A stretch of 64,000 bases of DNA from Bacillota bacterium (lineage in GTDB: Bacteria; Bacillota; Clostridia; Acetivibrionales; DTU013): positions 1-64,000 of the forward strand of contig JAEZYU010000052.1 of the NCBI GenBank assembly GCA_023418915.1. The letters run 5' to 3'. The notes below the pieces were generated by a model that made no database searches, had not been told where the DNA came from, and saw nothing but the letters and a program-made list of their open reading frames with translations. This document shows positions 7,624-15,126 of this stretch, piece after piece. The position numbers were made by a program, and so were the translations under genes. Numbering within the stretch: the stretch's first letter is position 1; each line of letters opens with the position of its first letter.

Positions 7624-8571
7624 CTATTCTTGGTAGAAAACACTCTTGGAAACGATCCATGTCACTAAGCTTATGACGGCAAGTATAGTACCAAAATATA
7701 TCCATGACATTGCGGAACTCTGTCCAAAATCATTCAATTGGAAGGCTACATTCCTGATCAGTTCAATAACTGTATTAGTTGAATTGGTCAGAGCATCAAT
7801 GATACTATAGACTGTATTGACTAAAATCAATGGGCTGACCATAGGGAACGTGATTTTCCAGAAATTTTCCCAGCCAGTGGCTCCTTCAATATTTGATGCT
7901 TCAAACAGCGAAGGTGAGATTGATTGAAGTCCTGCCAGAAATATCAGTATCTGGACGCCGGAAGCAGAGACAATCTCGTATATCCTGTCCACGGCTCCTA
8001 TTATATAATCGATGAAAACAGGACTTAGTCTTGACCTCAGCAGAAGCCTGGCCAATTCGACGGCTCTGAATGCACCCTCCGAATCGTCAGTTTGCGTCAT
8101 GCCCATTGCAGATTGCAGCAGGTCGCCGCTCTCTACGACCAGAATCACGCCTGATGTAACAATGACAGGAAGAAAGAATATTGCTCTTGCTATTGAACGA
8201 CCCTTGAATTTCTGATTGAGTAAATTTGCAGCAAAAAAACTAAATATAATTATCAACGGAACGTTTGTGACCATGTTCACCAGTGCTTCGACCAGATCTC
8301 TCCTGTAAGTTCCGTGAACATTCCATGCTCTGTTGTAATTATCAAATCCAACAGGTAAAAGAAAATATCCGGGTCCGTCAGTTGAAAGCTTAAGGTTGCT
8401 TATACTGAAAATGAATGACTGAACCAGTGGCACAAGTAGGAAGGTTATAAGCCCGATGATGAAGGGCATAACAAACAGGTAACCCATCATAGCTCGCTTT
8501 TGGGTAAGACTGAGCCTTCTTTTTTTCTTTATCTTCGGGGCCAGCGTTATTTGTGTTGATCTATCTGTCAT
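7624..8571 (-). CDS. carbohydrate ABC transporter permease (MalF type)
   Basis: A 315-residue permease with six membrane helices. The N-terminus (TLAPKIKKKRRLSLTQKRAM) is basic; the first helix begins near residue 28. The EAA-type loop is LFEASNIEGATGWENFWKIT (residues about 215-235). An insertion rich in charged residues lies between helices 3 and 4 (SAMGMTQTDDSEGAFRAVEL). Its ATG directly follows the stop of the DUF5696 gene (TAA-ATG), with the ribosome site inside that gene's end, so the two are translationally coupled. Confidence 0.9.
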   Translation of the reverse strand: MTDRSTQITLAPKIKKKRRLSLTQKRAMMGYLFVMPFIIGLITFLLVPLVQSFIFSISNLKLSTDGPGYFLLPVGFDNYNRAWNVHGTYRRDLVEALVNMVTNVPLIIIFSFFAANLLNQKFKGRSIARAIFFLPVIVTSGVILVVESGDLLQSAMGMTQTDDSEGAFRAVELARLLLRSRLSPVFIDYIIGAVDRIYEIVSASGVQILIFLAGLQSISPSLFEASNIEGATGWENFWKITFPMVSPLILVNTVYSIIDALTNSTNTVIELIRNVAFQLNDFGQSSAMSWIYFGTILAVISLVTWIVSKSVFYQE

Positions 8572-11118
8572 TTACTTACCCTCCTTAACTACTTCAAAAT
8601 CAAGGGAACCCACTTTTACGCCTTCTACTGCCACAGGTTTGCTGTTATAATTGACGATAATCTCTTTTCCTTTTTCAAAAGTAGTCTTATATATTCCTTC
8701 TCCGATTTTTTCATGATTTAGTATCGTCTGTCCCTGAACATCACTCAGCGCTTCATTTGCCTTGCTGTAATAATCTTTTGCATCGCTGATCCATATTCTA
8801 TATTCATTGGAAAAATAGTTATCAAAGAAGGTTTCTTTCACAAGGGAGTTTTCTTCATACATAAAGCTGAAATAAATGCCCGATCCGGTTTCCATAGCCT
8901 TCAGAAAGGCCTTCCTGTAATCCGCCGACATATTGATCGGCGCACCGGCATAATCAATATATCCCCTTATGACCATTTGAATAAATGGAACGCTCTCGTC
9001 AGTGAGATGGAACTGATTCGATTCCTCCGGTATGTTCAGGATATGGTCGGTATAGGGCAGAGCATATGCATTGCCCCCATCTGCCATGATCGACAGCCCG
9101 GAGTCCTTTATCTTTTTGATCTCCCCTGTTACTATTTCCGAAGACTCCTGCCTGTCAATCAGCTTTTTTTCTTTAAAGTCTGAATTAAGGTTTTTAGCCG
9201 CATCCCTAAGAGACACTCCCGTAACAGACAGCTTTTTCAACCCCTTTATCATCCCATCCACTATGGATGGGATCCTTGATGGGCTTATAACATAAAACGT
9301 CCCCATGGCTCTGTATGGCATGTTTGTTGCCAGACTAAATTTGTATGTGGATGCTATTTCCTTTGTAATATACCGCGAGGCATGCAACATGGGTATAAAA
9401 CTGTCAAACAGAGTATCCTTGTAATTCATAATGATGCCAAGCTCCGGGAAATACTCAATCCCTTTTTCATTCAGGAATGCCTGCAACTTTTCAAAACCCT
9501 TTTTTCCACCCAGCTTCGACATCAGTTTCAGTGATGATGGAAGCGTATGGTCTATGCCTCCATTTGCCCATCCGGTATATTTGAGAGTAATATCCTTTAC
9601 TCCACCGCTTATTAGTTCGTTTATTATTTCTATTGTTTGCTCATAAGTAGTCAGAGGCTGTACTGTTTTAAGAGGTATTCCCAAAAAAGGCTTGACCTTA
9701 TCGATGGCACCGATTACCTCGAGGTAAAACGGTACGTTGCCTTTTGGCTTCACCCTGGTCATACCCTGCTTTTCGAGATAACTGCGGTAATATGCAGCCA
9801 TGCCTGCGTAATCGGCACTTTCTCCCTTCAGGAATTTGTACCTTACTTTGATGTCCCCTTTGAAAACCCGTGGCTGGTACACCATTATCGTATTGTTGCC
9901 TGAATAGTCTCCGATATCAAGAACGTCATTTTGAACTAGTATGAATTCTGCAAATGCTGAATTGTATGAATTCTGTCTTCCACTGATATCTGCCCATACC
10001 CTGGACATCGCATCTCCGGACTCAATGATCGAGAAGAATGCGTTGTCCCCTCTTTTCATTCCAAACACAGGAAGGTATGCCTGTTCAATGATGCTGCTCA
10101 TCTCATATATCGGTATAGATTGATCCAGGCCGTAAACATCAATGGCATATGCCTGCGAATTCATCTTGTTGTTGTTTAGATATATCAACGAACCTGAACC
10201 GTCAGGAACCAGCATATACCCTTTATCCTCTTCTCCGGCAGCGCCGAAGAACTCCAGCAGATTTATAGAATATATCGGATATGAATCCTTATTGTATTCG
10301 ATTTCTTCAGTCGGTACTCTGACAACAAGGTTGTCTCCGTCCAGAATATACTCCAGTGGTATCTTGAATATCTCATCGTTTGGCTCGGGTACAGGAACAT
10401 TATTTGCCTTAAGATCCTCATTCAGGTCTTCCATTGTATATCCTGCTGTTATAGCTGTTTCCTGGAGACTTTCCTTCATGAAGTCCTTTACGTTATCTCC
10501 CAGGACATACAGGTCATCATGCTCTGCAGACGGAAACTCAGCCAGCAACTCGCTGCGCTGCTTCTCGTCCTTTGCCTTTTCCAGCGATATAAGTCTGTAT
10601 CTGCTTAAAAAGGTCCTTCCTGCTTTTTTATCCAGATTCTTGACTATTTTCTCTTCCATTCTGGTCTTGGTTATTATTTGAGGAAGGATATATATTTTTT
10701 CTTCCCTGCCTATACGGTAGAATACCCTGATTCCGTTTTTTATGGGTGTTATTTCAAACTGTCCATGTTTTATGCTGTCCGTATAGTTATTCATTATCTT
10801 CGCCTGAGATGTCGGAGTATAATAGTAGAGCGACAATTGCGATGAAAGCCGGTCTTTATTGACACCGCCCGCTTTGGGATCATCACTCCTGCCCTGCGGA
10901 TTGGTATACCAGACAAAGCCGGTCTTTTTATCCATTACAGCTGCCTCAGTGGTTTTTTCATCAATATATAGCGCTAAATAATCATTTTCAGCGACCATCT
11001 TCATGGAACCAGGGACAGATGCGGCTGCCTGAATATCAGCAGCACCGCCGTAAACGACGCTGTAAGACATTAGTAGAGCGGCAACGATCATAAGAGCAAT
11101 TATTCTTTTAAGCTTCAT
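8572..11118 (-). CDS. DUF5696 domain protein, secreted, transporter-associated
   Basis: An 848-residue exported protein with an N-terminal signal peptide (MKLKRIIALMIVAALLMSYS) and no later membrane helix. It resembles the DUF5696 family of Firmicutes, which recurs beside sugar ABC importers but has no established activity. Visible features: an N-terminal region about 40-170 with VMDKKTGFVWYTNPQGRSDD, a middle region with MLVPDGSGSLIYLNN, and a C-terminal region with EKGIEYFPELGIIMN and IMADGGNAYALPY that has the alternating strand/helix look of a TIM-barrel glycosidase-like fold (inference). It sits between the Yip1 gene and the second importer's permeases, so a role in surface glycan binding or processing is plausible. 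Confidence 0.8.
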   Translation of the reverse strand: MKLKRIIALMIVAALLMSYSVVYGGAADIQAAASVPGSMKMVAENDYLALYIDEKTTEAAVMDKKTGFVWYTNPQGRSDDPKAGGVNKDRLSSQLSLYYYTPTSQAKIMNNYTDSIKHGQFEITPIKNGIRVFYRIGREEKIYILPQIITKTRMEEKIVKNLDKKAGRTFLSRYRLISLEKAKDEKQRSELLAEFPSAEHDDLYVLGDNVKDFMKESLQETAITAGYTMEDLNEDLKANNVPVPEPNDEIFKIPLEYILDGDNLVVRVPTEEIEYNKDSYPIYSINLLEFFGAAGEEDKGYMLVPDGSGSLIYLNNNKMNSQAYAIDVYGLDQSIPIYEMSSIIEQAYLPVFGMKRGDNAFFSIIESGDAMSRVWADISGRQNSYNSAFAEFILVQNDVLDIGDYSGNNTIMVYQPRVFKGDIKVRYKFLKGESADYAGMAAYYRSYLEKQGMTRVKPKGNVPFYLEVIGAIDKVKPFLGIPLKTVQPLTTYEQTIEIINELISGGVKDITLKYTGWANGGIDHTLPSSLKLMSKLGGKKGFEKLQAFLNEKGIEYFPELGIIMNYKDTLFDSFIPMLHASRYITKEIASTYKFSLATNMPYRAMGTFYVISPSRIPSIVDGMIKGLKKLSVTGVSLRDAAKNLNSDFKEKKLIDRQESSEIVTGEIKKIKDSGLSIMADGGNAYALPYTDHILNIPEESNQFHLTDESVPFIQMVIRGYIDYAGAPINMSADYRKAFLKAMETGSGIYFSFMYEENSLVKETFFDNYFSNEYRIWISDAKDYYSKANEALSDVQGQTILNHEKIGEGIYKTTFEKGKEIIVNYNSKPVAVEGVKVGSLDFEVVKEGK

Positions 11119-11131
11119 AACTGTAAACCCC

Positions 11132-11755
11132 CTATAGTCTTAAAGCGATTTCCTTGTATATCGTATATATAAAGGAAATCATCTGTTGTAATAAACTGAA
11201 GAACAACAATGCTATAAATATGATCAAGCCCATACCTACTACTATGCAAATACATGTAAGCAAGGTCTTGCCCATTGAATACTGGTGGACTACGCTTGTA
11301 CCAAGGATCAGCAACATTCCTGCCCATACAAGGGAGAATATGTCGAAGAATGTGTAGAATGCAGCTTCTTCCAATGTAATAATATTGCTGAAAATGATCA
11401 TCGGTATATTGATTATTATTATTGGGGTTAGAGCATATGCAGTCGTTATGACTATGTCCCTGAAGCTTCCTTCTCCGTCCATAAGTGTCGTAAGACACCA
11501 GTTAGCCAGGCACCACAGAAGAAACGGTACAGCGATACTTGTTATCTCAACCAAAATATTGAGTTCCCTGAGCTTTACGTTATTTAAAATAAATCCGGTC
11601 AGCTGCCTTCGCAGTATGAAAGTGACACCAATTAAAAAGACTATTATCAAAGCAGCCTTCAGGCTTCCTCTTTTTTCATGCTTCAGATCCCAGAAGCCGT
11701 CAAAAGGATGAAATATCAAGTGAAATGAATACTTTAAGCTTCGTAATACTTCCAT
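11132..11755 (-). CDS. Yip1-domain membrane protein
   Basis: A 207-residue protein with about five membrane helices (roughly 32-48, 65-85, 100-125, 135-155 and 165-195) and the N-terminal LIFHPFDGFWDLKHEKRGSL signature seen in bacterial Yip1-family proteins. The ATG directly abuts the TAG of the NHL/TPR gene; the ribosome site AAGGTGG lies inside that gene. In Paenibacillus and Clostridia the same order (NHL protein, Yip1, DUF5696) occurs with sugar importers. Its molecular role is unknown; it may help assemble the neighbouring secreted or membrane components. Confidence 0.8.
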   Translation of the reverse strand: MEVLRSLKYSFHLIFHPFDGFWDLKHEKRGSLKAALIIVFLIGVTFILRRQLTGFILNNVKLRELNILVEITSIAVPFLLWCLANWCLTTLMDGEGSFRDIVITTAYALTPIIIINIPMIIFSNIITLEEAAFYTFFDIFSLVWAGMLLILGTSVVHQYSMGKTLLTCICIVVGMGLIIFIALLFFSLLQQMISFIYTIYKEIALRL

Positions 11756-13264
11756 CTATGCTTCCACCTTTCCTATGGCTTTTGCTTCGGCCTTTTTTCT
11801 GGCTCTGACTCTTTTCAGAATCCGCGATGCAATAAAAATAACCAGAATCGCCACAACTATGATGCCGAAATTATCTCCTATCACTTCCTGCCGGTACAGA
11901 TCAAACGCCTTACTGTAGTAATCCTTCTTGTTGCCCAGCTTGAAGTACTTCATTGCAGCTTCATAATCGTCCTTTCTCAGAAATGATTTGCCCATGCCTA
12001 TATATGCCAGTTCGGAGTTGGCATTAAATTTAAGTACTTCCTCCCATTTGGCGGCAGATTCATCGTATTTGCCCTTCAAATGCAACTTAACTGCTTCCTT
12101 AACAAACCTTCCGTAATCTGTCGGCTCAAACACGGTTATCTGGTTCATATTTGAGTCCAATACGGCAAAATTGTCATTGATCTCATCGAATGACACAGGA
12201 CTCCTGAAGTTGCCCAGTCGGTTGCCTGTACTACCAAATACAAACAGAAGGTTGCTGTCTGTGTCATAGGTAAATATCCTTCCTTTTTTCTTGTCAAGGA
12301 CACTGTATATGCCTGAGTCCTCTATACACACATCTGATAATTGTGAATTTCCGGATTCTGCATAACCACGCGATTCGAAAAACACGTCGCCCACAGGAGG
12401 AAAATAGCCGTTTCGCCTTAAAACATCGGTGCCTGTCGGATTAAGCTTTCTTACGGGAGCGAACCTGTCATCCTTTGATCTGGTATTTATCGCATAGTCG
12501 ATATCTTCTAACGCTATGCTGCTTGTTGTCACATAAATGAAGCCATCAATATCTATTGAAACGTTATTGTACTCGGTAGGAACAAACATTTCCATTTTTG
12601 CACGCTGTTCATCCGTTGAAATAAGCTTCCAGAAATAATCCAGCATATTTGGTATGACCTTGCTGGCGCCCATATATCCAGTGAACTGGCCGTTATTGTC
12701 AAGCTCGACAAGTCCCTGGTTCACACCCTGAGCGACCACATAGATCCTCTTTGCCCTGTCCACCACCAGCGCTGTCGGGCGGTATACAAAATCCGCCGGG
12801 ATAATATCCGACACAGGAGCTCCGATCTCTCTTACAAAGCCGCCGCCGGCATCGAGATGAATTATTCGTGCATTGTCGGTATCAGCAACATATATGTCTC
12901 CGTTATCTGTGACAAACAGCCCCTGTGGGTTTTTGAAGGTATCTTCAGTACCATTCTTCATAAACCTGTCGATGGTCCTGTCCAGTTCCCAGTTTTCATT
13001 TAAAATTACTATGCGGTTATTGCCCGTATCGGCTATATATATCTTATTGTCCGGGCCTGCAAACAGATCGTTCGGGGTTTTGAAAGCATCTATGCCCAAA
13101 GACGTGCCGTCAACGATCCTTGCCGGGATATAGGCCGCCGGTGCAGCTATCGGGGAACCCCAATAATCGTAGGTATAACTGCTGTAGGGTTCTTCTGCAA
13201 AGGCAGTAGTTGAATTCAATAATACTAATATCATAAACATGATAAGAAACTTTTTTACTTTCAA
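11756..13264 (-). CDS. NHL-repeat/TPR protein with C-terminal anchor
   Basis: A 502-residue exported protein. Signal peptide about residues 1-23; NHL beta-propeller repeats from about 50 to 370 (KIYIADTGNNRIVILN, DIYVADTDNARIIHLD, RIYVVAQGVNQGLVELD); one or two TPR units about 390-450 (AYIGMGKSFLRKDDYEAAMK); and a C-terminal membrane helix (FGIIVVAILVIFIASRIL) with a basic tail. The propeller would thus face outside on the membrane. Start is TTG with a GGGAGGGC site. It probably serves as a scaffold or ligand-binding partner of the sugar importer; no catalytic residues were recognised. Confidence 0.82.
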   Translation of the reverse strand: MKVKKFLIMFMILVLLNSTTAFAEEPYSSYTYDYWGSPIAAPAAYIPARIVDGTSLGIDAFKTPNDLFAGPDNKIYIADTGNNRIVILNENWELDRTIDRFMKNGTEDTFKNPQGLFVTDNGDIYVADTDNARIIHLDAGGGFVREIGAPVSDIIPADFVYRPTALVVDRAKRIYVVAQGVNQGLVELDNNGQFTGYMGASKVIPNMLDYFWKLISTDEQRAKMEMFVPTEYNNVSIDIDGFIYVTTSSIALEDIDYAINTRSKDDRFAPVRKLNPTGTDVLRRNGYFPPVGDVFFESRGYAESGNSQLSDVCIEDSGIYSVLDKKKGRIFTYDTDSNLLFVFGSTGNRLGNFRSPVSFDEINDNFAVLDSNMNQITVFEPTDYGRFVKEAVKLHLKGKYDESAAKWEEVLKFNANSELAYIGMGKSFLRKDDYEAAMKYFKLGNKKDYYSKAFDLYRQEVIGDNFGIIVVAILVIFIASRILKRVRARKKAEAKAIGKVEA

Positions 13265-13280
13265 TGCCCTGCCCTCCCTT

Positions 13281-14144
13281 CTATTCCTTCAAACCGGACG
13301 TAGCCATGGTTTGTATTATGCTGCTTTGTGTCACCATAAACAGTACTATCGGCACGATCATCATAAGCAGAATAACTGCAGCGCCGACGCCTGCTCTGGC
13401 AAATCCGCCCATCAGTATCTGGTTCAAAGCATAGGGCAGAGTTTTCAATTCCTCCCGGTATATAAATGTGCCGCCTGTCGCGCCCCAAAGCATCTGGAAC
13501 GAGAAAATGACAAGTGTTAACCACGCAGGCTTCACACATGGCATTGCAATGGTCCAGAACGTCCTCATTTCACTGGCTCCGTCGATACGAGCAGATTCCA
13601 GCAAGGAATCCGGTATCGTAACCATAAATTGCTTCATAAGGAATAACCCAAGAGAAAATCCAAAAGCCGGAACGATCAGTGAAAGATAGGTATCCAGCCA
13701 GTTCAGCTGTGCCATTACCAGGTAATTTGGTATTGCAGTCACTATCGGTGAGAACATCAGAGATGTAACCACTATACTGAAAAACAATTTGCTTCCGGGG
13801 AACTTATGCTTCTCCAGTGCAAATGCCGCCATAGATGCTATCACCACATGGCCTGCTGTACCTACTGCTGTTATGAATACAGTATTGAATATATATCGGG
13901 AAAACGGCACCCATGACTGTGCCATAAGAATGAACAGATCCCTGAAGTTATCAGTGGTAGGATTGCGTACAAAGAATCTCGGAGGGAACATGAATATCTC
14001 GTCGAGGGGCTTAAATGCATTGGAAATAGCATATATCATAGGAAGTATCATAAATGTTCCGAACAACGCCAATATTATGATATTAGTTATGTCTCCTCCC
14101 AGAGAACGGTTAGGTCTTCTTTTACTCAGTTTCAGCTTTATCAT
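13281..14144 (-). CDS. carbohydrate ABC transporter permease (MalG type), second system
   Basis: A 287-residue permease with six helices. The EAA loop DSLLESARIDGASEMRTFWT (about residues 180-200) and the MalG-like N-terminus with the conserved PLDEIFMFPPRFF segment before the first periplasmic loop are present. One base separates the upstream gene's stop from this ATG, giving tight coupling with its MalF-type partner. Together with the large fused binding protein it forms the second importer of the cluster. Confidence 0.92.
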   Translation of the reverse strand: MIKLKLSKRRPNRSLGGDITNIIILALFGTFMILPMIYAISNAFKPLDEIFMFPPRFFVRNPTTDNFRDLFILMAQSWVPFSRYIFNTVFITAVGTAGHVVIASMAAFALEKHKFPGSKLFFSIVVTSLMFSPIVTAIPNYLVMAQLNWLDTYLSLIVPAFGFSLGLFLMKQFMVTIPDSLLESARIDGASEMRTFWTIAMPCVKPAWLTLVIFSFQMLWGATGGTFIYREELKTLPYALNQILMGGFARAGVGAAVILLMMIVPIVLFMVTQSSIIQTMATSGLKE

Positions 14145-14145
14145 G

Positions 14146-15126
14146 CTATTTCCCCACCTTTCTCAGCAAATTCTGGACAACCTTATTGCATATTATCATC
14201 GTCAGGAACAGCACTGTGGCAATAGCTGACGCATAACCCATTTCAAAACGAAGAGTACCATAGTCGATCAGGTGATTGACGACTGTATGGGCCGCATAAT
14301 CTACACTGGGGAGACCCGCCAGTGCAATAGTGACATCACTGACAGCAAATGATGATGTGATAGACATGACCGCACCAAACATCAGCATCGGCTTCATGTT
14401 CGGCAGAGTTATATACCAGAGCTCTTGCCAGCGATTTTTGATCCCATCCACAATGCCCGCCTCATACTGCGACTTCTCTATACCCTGCAGACCTGCAACG
14501 AAGGAAAGGAAACCTGTACCAAGGCTCATCCACAGCACTACGATCATGATCACAGGCAGCATGTATTTTGGGTCCTTCAGCCACAACACCGGTTCTGTGA
14601 GGATACCCAAATTCATCAATGTGGAATTAGCATAACCGTACGCATCGCCACTGAACATGACGGTCCATATCATATATACATTGCCCGATATAGACGGTGC
14701 ATAGAAAACCAGGATCATAAAAGCTCTTATCTTTGGAGGCAATTCATTAATGAACCAGGCAAACAGCAGCGAAGCCAGATAGCCTATCGGGCCTGTGATA
14801 GCGGCAAGAAGAAATGTGTTCTTGACAGAAGTCAGAAAGACATCATCAGCCAGAAAAAGCTTTACATAGTTCTGCCATCCAATAAATTTTGGCGTTTCCA
14901 ATATATTGAAGTAGGTAAAACTCAACCCTATAGAAACCAATACGGGTATAATGGTAAAGACCAGAAAAATTACTGCATATGGTGCCAGGAACAGGTAAGA
15001 TACTTTATTTTTTATTATCTGCTCCTTAAGACTGGTAAGCTTGTTCTTAAAGCGTGACAGCCTGCTTTTGAACGTAGTTTCTGCTCCCTGGACCTGTTGT
15101 GCCTGTTTTTCAATGACAGCGGACAT
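14146..15126 (-). CDS. carbohydrate ABC transporter permease (MalF type), second system
   Basis: A 326-residue permease with an N-terminal cytoplasmic extension of about 40 residues, six helices and the EAA loop YEAGIVDGIKNRWQELWYIT (about 225-245). The ATG follows directly on the stop of the binding-protein gene (TAA-ATG) with a GGGGGT ribosome site in that gene's last codons. The ATPase partner is missing from the cluster. Confidence 0.92.
   Translation of the reverse strand: MSAVIEKQAQQVQGAETTFKSRLSRFKNKLTSLKEQIIKNKVSYLFLAPYAVIFLVFTIIPVLVSIGLSFTYFNILETPKFIGWQNYVKLFLADDVFLTSVKNTFLLAAITGPIGYLASLLFAWFINELPPKIRAFMILVFYAPSISGNVYMIWTVMFSGDAYGYANSTLMNLGILTEPVLWLKDPKYMLPVIMIVVLWMSLGTGFLSFVAGLQGIEKSQYEAGIVDGIKNRWQELWYITLPNMKPMLMFGAVMSITSSFAVSDVTIALAGLPSVDYAAHTVVNHLIDYGTLRFEMGYASAIATVLFLTMIICNKVVQNLLRKVGK

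Noticed and set aside
9637..10681. Several plus-strand frames across the DUF5696 gene
   Set aside because: Antisense shadows of a well-supported exported protein gene.
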